Below, in pieces: positions 35,781 to 45,271 of a DNA stretch of 64,000 nucleotides. The stretch is from Chryseobacterium indologenes (GTDB lineage Bacteria; Bacteroidota; Bacteroidia; Flavobacteriales; Weeksellaceae), in contig NZ_CP074372.1 of the NCBI RefSeq assembly GCF_018362995.1, positions 3,534,001 to 3,598,000 on the forward strand, given 5' to 3'. A program made the translations under genes and the position numbers. Within the stretch, counting starts at the first letter, position 1; the number at the start of each line of letters is the position of its first letter. The notes beneath the pieces are model-generated. The model was not told where the DNA came from, made no database searches, and saw only the letters and a program-made list of their open reading frames with translations.

Positions 35781-35925
35781 TTTTTTGTGTAATGGCTAAA
35801 GACAAAAAGAATTTGCTCTTTTGTGTATAATCTCATCAGCTTTTTTCGCTATGCGCTATCGAATATTTCTATCAACTGATAACTATCAGCTCTCAGCCCC
35901 ATGCTTTCTTTCAGAAAAAAAGCCG

Positions 35926-35933
35926 TAAATTTG
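35926..35933 (+). promoter_or_regulatory. -7 box of sufS
   Basis: TAAATTTG, 42 bases before the sufS ATG. A TTTC at 35905-35908 is a weak -33 candidate at 17 bases. Confidence 0.45.
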
Positions 35934-35975
35934 AAGAGTTCTAAATAAGGACGTCTTAATTTAAAAAATAAATAA

Positions 35976-37196
35976 ATGTTTGACATTCAGGAAATAAGAA
36001 GCCAGTTTTCTATATTGGACAGAGAAGTGAATGGTAAACCATTGGTTTACCTGGATAATGCAGCTACATCTCAAAAGCCAAATTCGGTTTTGGAAGTCTG
36101 TCACGCATATTATACAGAACTTAATGCCAATGTTCACAGAGGAATTCATACCCTAAGCCAGCTGGCTACGGAAGAAATGGAGCTTTCAAGAAGAAAGATT
36201 CAGAAATTCATCAATGCTGAACATGATTTTGAAGTGATTTTTACAAAAGGGACAACAGAAGGGTTGAACCTGATCGCTTATATTTTAACACAGAAACTGC
36301 AGAAAGATGATGAGATCATTATTTCATATCTGGAGCATCATTCTAATATTGTTCCATGGCAGATGCTTTGTGAAAGAACAGGAGCAAAACTTCGTGTAAT
36401 TCCAATTGATGAAAACGGAATTCTTCAGATGGATCATTTTGATCAGTTTTTAAGCGAAAAAACAAAGGTTGTTTCTGTAAATCAGGTTTCCAATGCTTTG
36501 GGAATTGTAAATCCTATTGAAGAAATTATAGCAAAAACAAGAAAGAATACAGACGCTTATATTGTGATTGACGGTGCCCAGTCTGCTCCGCACTTCAATA
36601 TTGATGTGCAGAAGCTGGATTGTGATTTCTTTGTGTTTTCAGGTCATAAAATGTATGCACCCATGGGAACAGGTATTCTGTATGGAAAACGTGAAATATT
36701 AGAAGCTTTACCGCCATTTCATGGAGGAGGAGAGATGATTGCGACATGTTCTTTTGAAGGAACTACTTATGCAGGTCTTCCATTTAAATATGAAGCAGGA
36801 ACACCCAATGTAGGAGGAAATATTGCCTTAGGAGCTGCTGTTGATTTTATGAACAAGATAGGTCATGCCAATATTCAGAATCATGAGAATGCTTTATTGG
36901 AATATGCCCAGAAGCAGCTTTTGGAAATAGAAGGAATTAAAATCTATGGAGAAAAAGCAAAGAGAACAGGTGTTGTTTCCTTTAATCTTGAAGGTGTGGG
37001 AATAGCATCTGATGTAGGAATGATCCTGGATAAAATGGGAATTGCCGTAAGAACAGGACATCACTGTACACAACCGATCATGAACTTCTTTAATATTGCA
37101 GGAACGGTAAGAGCCAGTTTCGCTGTTTATAATACTTTTGAGGAAATTGATATTCTGGTAGAAGGAGTTAAGAAAGCACAACGAATGTTGAGCTAA
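35976..37196 (+). CDS. sufS: Cysteine desulfurase SufS
   Basis: 406-aa PLP enzyme that removes sulfur from cysteine as a persulfide for the SUF scaffold. Motifs: YLDNAATSQKP near the start, the PLP lysine in FVFSGHKMYAPMGTGILYG, and the catalytic cysteine in RTGHHCTQPIMNF. Group II (SufS/CsdA) type. It is monocistronic, some 33 kb from the sufABCD cluster; a sufE gene was not seen in the window. Confidence 0.96.
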   Translation: MFDIQEIRSQFSILDREVNGKPLVYLDNAATSQKPNSVLEVCHAYYTELNANVHRGIHTLSQLATEEMELSRRKIQKFINAEHDFEVIFTKGTTEGLNLIAYILTQKLQKDDEIIISYLEHHSNIVPWQMLCERTGAKLRVIPIDENGILQMDHFDQFLSEKTKVVSVNQVSNALGIVNPIEEIIAKTRKNTDAYIVIDGAQSAPHFNIDVQKLDCDFFVFSGHKMYAPMGTGILYGKREILEALPPFHGGGEMIATCSFEGTTYAGLPFKYEAGTPNVGGNIALGAAVDFMNKIGHANIQNHENALLEYAQKQLLEIEGIKIYGEKAKRTGVVSFNLEGVGIASDVGMILDKMGIAVRTGHHCTQPIMNFFNIAGTVRASFAVYNTFEEIDILVEGVKKAQRMLS

Positions 37197-37220
37197 TTAA
37201 TTCTTTATTATATAAATTAA

Positions 37221-37248
37221 AAAGCAGCTGTTGAGCTGCTTTTTTTTA
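37221..37248. terminator. Terminator between sufS and Gly-Gly peptide gene
   Basis: AAAGCAGCT / AGCTGCTTT hairpin followed by T run on the plus strand; the convergent small gene ends at 37249 so it can work both ways. Confidence 0.85.
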
Positions 37249-37374
37249 TTATTCCCATGGAACGCAGTAACATCGGCCGTCAATAATGACCTGATAATAT
37301 CCAATGGCACATTCAAGGCAGATTTCTCCACCTGCCATGATGCTTTTCATCTTGTCTTTGTTTAGTTTTTTCAT
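37249..37374 (-). CDS. Short Gly-Gly-leader, bacteriocin-like peptide with four cysteines
   Basis: 41-aa peptide, translated by hand: leader MKKLNKDKMKSIMAGG, then a 25-residue core with four Cys in the pattern CxxC ... CxC (C19, C22, C35, C37). It matches the style of the short 'bacteriocin-like' proteins annotated widely in Chryseobacterium: a charged amphipathic leader ending in a double-Gly where a C39 peptidase could cut. No transporter is adjacent. The second copy in this window (59504-59686) shares MKKL, GG and four cysteines but little else. Whether it is an antimicrobial, a signal or a modified peptide is unknown. Confidence 0.75.
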   Translation of the reverse strand: MKKLNKDKMKSIMAGGEICLECAIGYYQVIIDGRCYCVPWE

Positions 37375-37527
37375 TTGATGTGATTTAAAGGTTAGATTTA
37401 AAGATATAAATAATTAGGAATAGGATCGTGATTTTTATATCATTTTTATAACATATTGATTTTCATATTTAATTATGATTTGTAATATATTATTTCTTAA
37501 TTTTATATAAACATCAAATATTTTATT

Positions 37528-38349
37528 ATGAAAAAATTATTTATCTTCTTTTTATCCATTTGTGGAATATGTGATGCACAAGTTTTTTCTGAAAACTTCA
37601 ACGGTAATGCTTTGCCGACCGGATGGACGGTAGAAAATCCCGATACAGCTTTTAATTGGAATGTGGGTGCGCAAAATGGTTTTGCTGGTTTTCCTAGCGG
37701 AGCTGCTTTTTTTGATGATGACGATGCAGGGCCAACCGGAGTTAATACGAATGCGAGATTGATTTCTCCTGTAATTAACCTTACAGGAGTTGTAAACCCA
37801 AAGCTGTCGTTTAATTATGCCAATATGATTTATAATCTTGATTCTACTCTAAAAGTTGAAGTTTTCAATGGAACTTCCTGGACCCAGGTTTTTACCTTTT
37901 CAGGTGAAGCGTGAGTATGGGATCTTGATTTTAATACCTTTTCATACGTGGTAACGAGTTATGCTGCTGCAGCAAATGTAGACTTGACACCCTATGTAAA
38001 TCTGGCTTTTAAGCTAAGATTTGTGTATGACGATGCCGGTGACTATTCTTACGGTGTTGTAGTAGATAATGTGATGATTACAAGCGGGGTTTTGGCTGTC
38101 TCAGAAGCTTTACATTCTGATCATATAATGGTATATCCAAATCCTGTAAGAGATAATATTCATATTAAACTGGGATCTCAGAATAAGCTTGAAAAAGTCA
38201 GCGTTATTGATATGTCCGGAAAGCTTGTGAAAACTTTTGATAAAGAATCGGATTCATATGATGTATCTGATATTCCCAAAGGAGCTTATATCATAATAAT
38301 TACAAATAATAACCGGGAAGTGATTAAGAAGAAAATAATAAAGAAATAA
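37528..38349 (+). pseudogene. T9SS-sorted secreted protein gene broken by an in-frame TGA
   Basis: A single frame encodes a 273-residue protein like the one at 24004, but codon 37912-37914 is TGA. Before it: signal peptide (CGICDAQ) and jelly-roll start (FNGNALPTGWTVENP ... VEVFNGTSWTQVFTFSGEA). After it, in the same frame with no shift: VWDLDFNTFSYVVTSYAAAANVDLTPYVN, then the T9SS sorting domain (MVYPNPVRDNIHIKL ... IPKGAYIIIITNNNREVIKKKI). The stop falls where a Trp (TGG) is plausible. The N-terminal product would lack the sorting domain. Recent inactivation, sequencing error, or readthrough are all possible. Confidence 0.8.
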
Positions 38350-38377
38350 GACTTATCAATAAACTATTAAAACAAAA

Positions 38378-38405
38378 AAACCTTATAGAATATCCTATAA
38401 GGTTT
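38378..38405. terminator. Bidirectional terminator
   Basis: AAACCTTATAG / CTATAAGGTTT hairpin between the convergent broken T9SS gene and hemE, A- and T-rich flanks. Confidence 0.87.
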
Positions 38406-38428
38406 TTATATTTTCAAAAGAAATAAAC

Positions 38429-39460
38429 TTATATATTCGGTTTCCAGTCAACGACTGCTCTGATGAATGCCTCAGCATTTTCTACAGGAACATTAGGTAA
38501 AATTCCGTGACCTAGATTGGCAATATATCTGTCTTTTCCGAAACGGTTGATCATCTCATTCACCATTTTCTTGATCGTCTCAGGAGTGGAGTGAAGTCTT
38601 GCAGGATCAAAGTTACCCTGTAACGTCATCGTGTGATTGGTCAGTGTTCTGGCAAATTCCGGCTTAATAGTCCAGTCTACTCCTAGAGCAGAAGCTTTAG
38701 ACATCGTCATGTCTTCCAATGCGAACCAACATCCTTTTCCAAATACCACCACATGAGTAAGCGGGCTTAATGCTTCAACAATCTGGTTGATGTACTGCCA
38801 TGAGAATTCCTGATAATCTGTAGGAGAAAGCATTCCTCCCCAAGAATCAAAAACCTGTACTGCGGAAACTCCTTTTTCTACTTTTCTCTTTAAATAGGCA
38901 ATTGTAGTATCAGTAATTTTTTGCAGTAATAAATGAGCTGCTTCAGGCTGCTGGAAACAGAAAGACTTTGCAATATCAAATGCCTTGCTTCCTTTCCCTT
39001 CCACACAATAACAAAGGATTGTCCATGGAGAACCTGCAAAACCGATCAATGGAATGTCATTGTCCAGTTTCTGTAGTGTAAGCTCAATAGCATCAAAAAC
39101 GTAGCCTAAAGTATCATTCACATCCGGAGTTTCAATATTCTGAACCTGCTCCATTGTTCTGATAGGAGTATCTAACCATGGTCCAACAGATTCTTTCATT
39201 TTGAAATCAATTCCCATTGCCTGCGGAACTACCAGGATATCAGAAAACAGAATCGCTGCGTCCAAAGGAAATCTGCGAATAGGCTGTAGAGTAATCTCAG
39301 CCGCAAGTTCAGGAGTCTGACATCTTGTAAAGAAATCATACTGATCTCTTAAAGCAATGAATTCCGGCAGATATCTTCCAGCCTGCCTCATCATCCAGAC
39401 AGGAGGTCTTTCAACGGTTTCTCCGCGAAGTGCTTTTAAATATAGGTCGTTTTTTATCAT
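38429..39460 (-). CDS. hemE: Uroporphyrinogen decarboxylase
   Basis: 343 aa. Decarboxylates uroporphyrinogen III to coproporphyrinogen III in heme synthesis. Motifs: [16 protein letters not shown] at the start with the substrate-binding Arg residues, [36 protein letters not shown], and [18 protein letters not shown]. Last gene of hemACDE in this window, 47 bases after hemD. Confidence 0.97.
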   Translation of the reverse strand: MIKNDLYLKALRGETVERPPVWMMRQAGRYLPEFIALRDQYDFFTRCQTPELAAEITLQPIRRFPLDAAILFSDILVVPQAMGIDFKMKESVGPWLDTPIRTMEQVQNIETPDVNDTLGYVFDAIELTLQKLDNDIPLIGFAGSPWTILCYCVEGKGSKAFDIAKSFCFQQPEAAHLLLQKITDTTIAYLKRKVEKGVSAVQVFDSWGGMLSPTDYQEFSWQYINQIVEALSPLTHVVVFGKGCWFALEDMTMSKASALGVDWTIKPEFARTLTNHTMTLQGNFDPARLHSTPETIKKMVNEMINRFGKDRYIANLGHGILPNVPVENAEAFIRAVVDWKPNI

Positions 39461-39507
39461 AATCTATTTAAACTAATAGTACCGGAAATATTTCGGTAAC
39501 AAATATT

Positions 39508-40191
39508 CTAAATTCTACTTCTGAGTTCTCTTCTTATCAGTTCAAAGATCGAAATCAGTGTATTTTCTTCAGAAGTAAAAATTTCTTCCTGGGTGTAATT
39601 TCTCAACTCACCGGAAGTGGTTTCGCCAATTGAAAACAGCTTCATGCCTTCCAGAGAATTTCGCTTTGCAAAACTACGAACTCCGCTCGGACTAAAAAAT
39701 ACCGCAGCATGATATTTTTCATTTATTAAAGGATGAGTTTCCTCAGTATTGTATATCGTAACTTTTTTGTACTTAATGTTTTGTAAAGGAAGCTCTTTGT
39801 CCAGGACATTGATGGCAAGGTTACCACAGAAATGAAGAAACTGTTCATGCTGACATTTTCCGATAATAAATCTGGACAGTGTCTCAGCATTTTTCAAAAC
39901 CTTAAATGTTCCGAAGCCATGTTTTCTTAATTCTCTCTTCGTTTTTTCGCCAACACAATAGATCTTGTTGTAATTCCTGGCTGTAAAATCCTCATTAGGC
40001 TTAAACTTGTTTTTAAAAAATGAAATGACTCCATTAACACTTGTGAAAATCAATGAGTAATTTTTCAGATCAAAAGGACTGATCATAATGGGTTTGGTCT
40101 TAATTACCTCAACACAGTCAGCCAGCATATCCTCTCCTAATTCTTTGGATATTATGCTTTGGTCTATATTTTTGGTAAATAAGATTTTCAT
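39508..40191 (-). CDS. hemD: Uroporphyrinogen-III synthase
   Basis: 227 aa; cyclises hydroxymethylbilane with inversion of ring D. HemD proteins diverge strongly; recognisable here are the two-domain pattern, SLIFTSVNGVISFF near residue 48, YCVGEKTKRELRKHGF, and AVFFSPSGVRSFAKRN with FSIGETTSGELRN. The position between hemC and hemE supports the call. Confidence 0.9.
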   Translation of the reverse strand: MKILFTKNIDQSIISKELGEDMLADCVEVIKTKPIMISPFDLKNYSLIFTSVNGVISFFKNKFKPNEDFTARNYNKIYCVGEKTKRELRKHGFGTFKVLKNAETLSRFIIGKCQHEQFLHFCGNLAINVLDKELPLQNIKYKKVTIYNTEETHPLINEKYHAAVFFSPSGVRSFAKRNSLEGMKLFSIGETTSGELRNYTQEEIFTSEENTLISIFELIRRELRSRI

Positions 40192-40243
40192 GTCTGTACA
40201 ATTAAGAAGATGAAAAAAGGAGCTGAAGAAGCGGAATCTGGAA

Positions 40244-41152
40244 TTAAATCTGGCTTTTGATTTCTGCCATTAATTCTTTTCCTCCGTTTTCAAGAACGAC
40301 TTTTGCAAACTTTTCTCCAAAATTTTCTGTTGGAGTATATACAAAGTTTTCATCCACGGCAATGCAGTTTTTCCCATCCAAAGAGCAAAGTGCAGCCTTG
40401 AAGCGGATCTGATCCCCGATGATTTCAGCAAAAGCTCCGATAGGGGCAGTACAGCCTCCTTCCAAAGTGCTTAAGAAGTTTCTTTCAATCTCTACGCAGA
40501 TCTGGGTAGGATTGTGGTTGATCTGACGTACAATCTCGTTGATTTCAGGTTTGTCTGTATGTCCTGCAACGGAAATTACGCCTTGTGATGGAGCAGAAAT
40601 CATTAACGGAAGCATCTCGTAATCAATTTCCATTTTCATTCTTTTGATTCCGGCCAGAGATAAAATGGTCGCATCAAAGTTTCCGTCTTCCAGTTTTTGA
40701 AGCCTGGTTTGAATATTTCCGCGGATATCCGAAAAATCAGTAGTCGGATAATTTCTCAGCCAGAAGGCTCTTCTTCTCAAACTGCTGGTTGCCAGTTTAA
40801 GCTCATGGAATTCTTTATTCCTTGCAGATTCTTTTCTGATCAGAATATCCTGAGGATAATCTCTTTCCAGATAAGCGATCATTTCAATATTTTTAGGCAA
40901 CTGAGTAGGAACATCTTTTAAAGAATGTACGGCAATATCAATTTCGTCATTCAATAAGGCAATATCAAGGTCTCTTGTGAAGACCCCGGTGATTCCTAAA
41001 GAATATAAAGGTTGATTAAGATTCTTATCGCCAGAAGAAACGATAGGAACAATCTCCGTTAAATAATTGTTGTTCTGAAGGTGCCTTGCAACCTCTCTAG
41101 CCTGCCAAAGTGCAAGTGCGGAATTTCTCGTTCCGATTCTAATGCTTTTCAT
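40244..41152 (-). CDS. hemC: Hydroxymethylbilane synthase (porphobilinogen deaminase)
   Basis: 302 aa from ATG 41152 (MKSIRIGTRNSALALWQ); an ATG 8 codons upstream is also open. Joins four porphobilinogen units. The dipyrromethane cofactor cysteine is in LEGGCTAPIGAFAE; ATSSLRRRAFWLRN and DIRGNIQTRLQKLEDG bind the growing chain. Overlaps the end of hemA by 14 bases with the chosen start. Confidence 0.96.
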   Translation of the reverse strand: MKSIRIGTRNSALALWQAREVARHLQNNNYLTEIVPIVSSGDKNLNQPLYSLGITGVFTRDLDIALLNDEIDIAVHSLKDVPTQLPKNIEMIAYLERDYPQDILIRKESARNKEFHELKLATSSLRRRAFWLRNYPTTDFSDIRGNIQTRLQKLEDGNFDATILSLAGIKRMKMEIDYEMLPLMISAPSQGVISVAGHTDKPEINEIVRQINHNPTQICVEIERNFLSTLEGGCTAPIGAFAEIIGDQIRFKAALCSLDGKNCIAVDENFVYTPTENFGEKFAKVVLENGGKELMAEIKSQI

Positions 41153-42413
41153 TGAATTCGTTGTTTGGTTGTTCAACTAATATTTCGTGCATTAATTTAC
41201 TAATTTCTTCGGCTTTCAAAGGATTGTCAATGATGTATTTTGCAAAACGGTTGGTAATTTTCTGGATCATTTTGTCAGAAAGTTCCATGTCCGTGATGTT
41301 TATGTATTTATTCTTTTTGTAAAAATTATGCATTTCATTGCGTTCCATGTTCTTTAAAACAGCTTTGAAATGGTGGATATTCGGTGCTAACTTTCTCTTT
41401 TTCTCCCATTCAATAAAGTCTTTCATCAGTTCCTTGATGATTTTTTCAGCTTTCGGGATTTCTCTTTCACGCTGTTGAATCGTTTCCTGGATTTGTTTTG
41501 AAAGCTCATCCACATCAATCAATGTTACGTTTTTATTTTCAGTAACATTCTTTTCAACGTTATGAGGAATAGAAAGGTCAATAACCAGCGTTTCTTTTCC
41601 GTTCGGGAAATGAGACTGGTTGACAATAGGATGTTTAGCTCCTGTTGCCACAATAAGAATATCAGTATTTTTTAATTCCTGGTCAAAATCAGAATAATCA
41701 ACGTGAGGAATATTATATTTCTGGGAAATCTTTTCAGCTTTCTCCTGAGTTCTGTTTGCAATTTTAATTTTTGGCTGATAGACATGCTTTACCAGGTTTT
41801 CAACGGTATTCTGTCCTATCTCACCTACACCCAAAAGAAGGATGTTCTTTTCAGCAATCCTTTTCTGGCTGTTTAAAATATAATGAACCGCGGCATAAGA
41901 AACAGAAGCTGCACCGTTGGAAATTCCGGTTTCATTTTTTATTCTTTTCGAAATCTGAATAGCTGCATTGATGGCTCTTTCAAGATAAGGATTAGAATTC
42001 TGTCTTTCTTTTTTGAAACGGCTGTATGCTTTTTTGATCTGTCCAATAATTTCAAAGTCTCCGATAATCTGACTTTCAAGACCGGCAGCAACTCTGAAAA
42101 GATGAATCAGAGCCTCTTCCTTGGTCAAAATATTGGCAAACTGAAGGAAATCCGTAAGATGTACTCCAATGGTTTTGCAATATTCTTCAGCCACTAAAAG
42201 GTAATTGGGAGAAGTAGTATAAATTTCGGTCCTGTTACAGGTAGAAACCACAAATGCATCCCCAAGATCTTCCTGGTGGACCCTGGAAACAAAGTTTTTG
42301 ATGTTTTCATCAAAAAATGCAAACTTTCCTCTCGTTTCTACGTCGGCCTTCTCGTAGCTTATAGAAAGCACGGCAAAATTAGACGTTCGATGAATGTTGG
42401 AATACTGTAACAT
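41139..42413 (-). CDS. hemA: Glutamyl-tRNA reductase
   Basis: 424 aa from ATG 42413 (MLQYSNIHRTSNFAVLSIS). Reduces glutamyl-tRNA to glutamate-1-semialdehyde, the first committed step of C5-pathway tetrapyrrole synthesis. The catalytic cysteine is in VVSTCNRTEIY; the NADPH domain is seen in NILLLGVGEIGQNTVENL. First gene of the hemACDE operon; the -7 box at 42423-42430 lies 9 bases upstream, which excludes the longer reading from 42425. No AraC-type regulator gene is next to it. Confidence 0.95.
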   Translation of the reverse strand: MLQYSNIHRTSNFAVLSISYEKADVETRGKFAFFDENIKNFVSRVHQEDLGDAFVVSTCNRTEIYTTSPNYLLVAEEYCKTIGVHLTDFLQFANILTKEEALIHLFRVAAGLESQIIGDFEIIGQIKKAYSRFKKERQNSNPYLERAINAAIQISKRIKNETGISNGAASVSYAAVHYILNSQKRIAEKNILLLGVGEIGQNTVENLVKHVYQPKIKIANRTQEKAEKISQKYNIPHVDYSDFDQELKNTDILIVATGAKHPIVNQSHFPNGKETLVIDLSIPHNVEKNVTENKNVTLIDVDELSKQIQETIQQREREIPKAEKIIKELMKDFIEWEKKRKLAPNIHHFKAVLKNMERNEMHNFYKKNKYINITDMELSDKMIQKITNRFAKYIIDNPLKAEEISKLMHEILVEQPNNEFNEKH

Positions 42414-42422
42414 AAGCAGTCG

Positions 42423-42430
42423 CAAATTTA
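42423..42430 (-). promoter_or_regulatory. -7 box of hemACDE
   Basis: TAAATTTG on the minus strand, 9 bases before the hemA ATG; implies a short leader. Confidence 0.45.
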
Positions 42431-42831
42431 CGCTTTTTTTAATTAATCACTCTCAGATAGTGTATATGATAATTATCGTAAAAAACTATAAGGCGGTAAA
42501 AAATTAAAGAGCAGGGAAAAAAAATGAACCTACCTCTATTAGGCATATTTCTTTAAATTTTACTATTGATTATTTTTGTTTGTTAGTTTTTTTAAGAAAC
42601 CTCTAAAATTTAAATATACTGCAGGGTTGGTTAGAAGCCCGTTTAATTGTTGTATGCCGGCTTTTTACCTGTCAATGATTTCGCTTTTTCGTACTTTTAA
42701 GAACCCATTAATTTTAGTTTAACTCAAAGTCTGTAAACCTCTAAATTGAAAGTTAATAAAGAATTATAAATTTTAATAAAATTTTAACCAAATTAAGTTG
42801 GTGGGAAATTTCTTTACTAGTCTTAAATTTA
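42431..42831. other. Gene-free divergent region between hemA and mreB
   Basis: About 400 bases, strongly AT-rich. I found no ORF above ten codons with a sensible start, no hairpin and no RNA gene. It holds the divergent promoters at its ends only. Confidence 0.5.
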
Positions 42832-42839
42832 TATCTTTG
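42832..42839 (+). promoter_or_regulatory. -7 box of the mreB operon
   Basis: TATCTTTG, 24 bases before the mreB ATG; no consensus TTTG at 19-20 bases. Confidence 0.5.
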
Positions 42840-42863
42840 TAATCTTAAAATCAGAAGAAAAAT

Positions 42864-43889
42864 ATGAGTTTATTTGATATGTTTACGCAAGAAATTGCGA
42901 TAGACCTGGGAACGGCTAATACCCTTATTATCCATAATAATAAAATTGTTATAGATCAACCGTCAATTGTTGCAATTGAACGTTCTACGGGTAAACCCAT
43001 TGCTGTAGGAGAACAGGCTAAGCATATGCAAGGTAAAACTCACGAAGATATCAAGACTATCCGTCCTTTGAAAGATGGTGTTATTGCTGATTTCCACGCT
43101 TCTGAACACATGATCAAGGAGTTTATCAAAAAAATTCCTGGAATCAAAGGTAAATTCATACAGCCGGCATTACGTATTGTAATCTGTATCCCTTCTGGTA
43201 TTACTGAAGTTGAAAAAAGAGCGGTAAGAGACTCTGCTCAGAAAGTAAACGCAAAAGAAGTAAGATTGATCTATGAACCAATGGCAGCTGCAATTGGAGT
43301 AGGAATAGACGTACAGAAGCCTGAAGGAAATATGATCATCGACATAGGTGGTGGTACTACGGAAATTGCTGTAGTTGCTTTAGGAGGTATCGTATGTGAT
43401 AAATCTGTGAAGATTGCCGGAGACGTATTTACCAATGATATTGCTTATTACTTAAGAACTCACCATAACCTTTATATCGGAGAAAGAACTGCTGAAAGAA
43501 TCAAAATTGAAGTAGGTTCTGCAGTAGAAGATCTTGATGTAGACATCGAGGATATTCCGGTACAAGGTAGAGACCTTATTACAGGGAAGCCTAAAGAAAT
43601 TATGGTTGGATATAAAGAGATTGCACGTGCATTAGACAAATCCATCATCAGAATCGAAGATGCTGTAATGGAAACTCTTTCTCTTACACCACCGGAACTG
43701 GCTGCTGATATTTACAAAACAGGTATTTATCTTGCCGGAGGAGGAGCGTTATTAAGAGGTCTTGCGGACAGAATTCACAAAAAGACAGGTCTTCCTGTGT
43801 TTGTTGCGGAAGATCCGTTGAGAGCTGTAGTTCGCGGAACAGGTATTGCCCTTAAGAATATGGATAAGTTCAATTTCTTAATTAAATAA
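42864..43889 (+). CDS. mreB: Rod shape-determining actin homologue MreB
   Basis: 341 aa. Cytoplasmic actin-like filament that guides the elongasome. Motifs: phosphate-1 EIAIDLGTANTLI, phosphate-2 NMIIDIGGGTTEIAVVALGG, and the adenosine motif GIYLAGGGALLRGLADRI. Opens the operon mreB-mreC-mreD-mrdA-rodA. Confidence 0.98.
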   Translation: MSLFDMFTQEIAIDLGTANTLIIHNNKIVIDQPSIVAIERSTGKPIAVGEQAKHMQGKTHEDIKTIRPLKDGVIADFHASEHMIKEFIKKIPGIKGKFIQPALRIVICIPSGITEVEKRAVRDSAQKVNAKEVRLIYEPMAAAIGVGIDVQKPEGNMIIDIGGGTTEIAVVALGGIVCDKSVKIAGDVFTNDIAYYLRTHHNLYIGERTAERIKIEVGSAVEDLDVDIEDIPVQGRDLITGKPKEIMVGYKEIARALDKSIIRIEDAVMETLSLTPPELAADIYKTGIYLAGGGALLRGLADRIHKKTGLPVFVAEDPLRAVVRGTGIALKNMDKFNFLIK

Positions 43890-43917
43890 TTTTAACTTTT
43901 TACGACTTTATATCTGA

Positions 43918-44772
43918 ATGGGATTTTTGCTGAGATTATTTTCAAAGAATACTCTTTTCGTCTTCTTTATATTTCTGCAAATTATTGCTCTGGTTTTGAT
44001 ATTCTCCAGAAATGCCATGCAGAAATCCTGGATTGCGGGGCAGACTGCTGCTTTCAACTCGTGGGTTTCCGGATATATTGATGAAGGAGTTTCCTATCTG
44101 AAACTAAAACAGATCAACGAAGATCTTGTGGTTCAGAATAAAGCCCTTATGACTGAACTTTACGGAAAAGACGGAGCAAAAAAACCTGTTTTCAAAAGAG
44201 TTCATGATACCATTGGTGGCGGGCAGATCTATACTTTTGTTGATGGTGAAATTGTTTTCAACAGTATCAACAGAAGAAACAACTATTTTACAATCAACCG
44301 TGGCCGTAGAGACGGAGTCTTTCCTCAGATGGGGGTAATGGCACCAAGAGGTATTGCGGGAATTGTAATTAATTCTACAGACAGTTATGCATTAGTTCAG
44401 TCGGTCTTAAGTGTTAACAAGATCAGAATTAATGCAGCACTCAAAAATTCAGGATATTTCGGGACTTTAACATGGAATGGTGATAATTCCAGAGTGATGC
44501 ATCTTGCAGATATTCCAAAATATGTTGCATTGAAAGTAGGGGATACTGTTGTTACGGACGGTAAATCTGCAATTTTCCCTAAGGGAGTAACGATTGGTAC
44601 TATTGCAGGATATTCTGTAGATAATAAAACCGGTTTCTGGGATATCTCCGTTGAGCTGAGTGAAAAAATGGGAGCGTTGAACAAAGTATATGTAGTGAAG
44701 AATCTTAAGAAAGCAGAAGTGCAGAAGATTCAGGACACTATGCAGGCTGTAATAAAAAAAGAAAATGATTAG
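43918..44772 (+). CDS. mreC: Rod shape-determining protein MreC
   Basis: 284 aa: one N-terminal membrane helix (about residues 11-29), a short coiled coil (INEDLVVQNKALMTELYG), then two beta domains in the periplasm with the family block NYFTINRGRRDGVFPQMGVM. Scaffolds PBP2-RodA. Overlaps mreD by 8 bases. Confidence 0.95.
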   Translation: MGFLLRLFSKNTLFVFFIFLQIIALVLIFSRNAMQKSWIAGQTAAFNSWVSGYIDEGVSYLKLKQINEDLVVQNKALMTELYGKDGAKKPVFKRVHDTIGGGQIYTFVDGEIVFNSINRRNNYFTINRGRRDGVFPQMGVMAPRGIAGIVINSTDSYALVQSVLSVNKIRINAALKNSGYFGTLTWNGDNSRVMHLADIPKYVALKVGDTVVTDGKSAIFPKGVTIGTIAGYSVDNKTGFWDISVELSEKMGALNKVYVVKNLKKAEVQKIQDTMQAVIKKEND

Positions 44773-45271
44773 CAGGACCTTATTTACTGATATATTGATC
44801 ATGATTTTTCTTGTGGCATTACAGATATTTGTATTGAACAGGATTACGCTTTTCGGGAAATATACTCCAGTATTATATCCTGTATTTGTTATGTTCTATC
44901 CTTTTTTCAGAAATAAATTTCAGTTCCTGGCATTGAGCTTTTTAATAGGACTGTCTATTGACGGTTTTCTTTATTCATGGGGAATCAATGCATTTGCAAC
45001 GACGCTGATTGCTTATTTCAGAACGTTGATTTTCAGGACTTCTACCGATACATCTACGGACTTTTTCTCTTTTCAGTCCCTTCAATGGGCGCAGTTTTTG
45101 CTGTTTTTATTCTCAAGTATTTTTCTGCACCAGCTTTTAGTACAGTATATCGAATTCTTTAAGTTTAGCAGATTTTTTGAAATATTGTTTAATGTGTTGG
45201 TGACTAGTGTAATTTCGTTTATATTTATAGTCATTTACGCATTAATATTTAAAATCAAACAAAAAGTTTGA
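44765..45271 (+). CDS. mreD: Rod shape-determining protein MreD
   Basis: 168 aa with five to six membrane helices and little conserved sequence, as usual for MreD. The call rests on size, topology and place between mreC and mrdA. Its TGA stop overlaps the TTG start of mrdA. Confidence 0.9.
   Translation: MISRTLFTDILIMIFLVALQIFVLNRITLFGKYTPVLYPVFVMFYPFFRNKFQFLALSFLIGLSIDGFLYSWGINAFATTLIAYFRTLIFRTSTDTSTDFFSFQSLQWAQFLLFLFSSIFLHQLLVQYIEFFKFSRFFEILFNVLVTSVISFIFIVIYALIFKIKQKV

Noticed and set aside
37912..37914. TGA as a recoded tryptophan or selenocysteine codon
   Set aside because: All other genes in the window use TGA normally as stop (for example the mreD stop), there is no selenocysteine insertion element in view, and one-off nonsense mutation is simpler.
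45268..45270. TTG start of mrdA as a possible annotation error
   Set aside because: The TTGA overlap with the mreD stop and the match of the resulting N-terminus to flavobacterial PBP2 support it.
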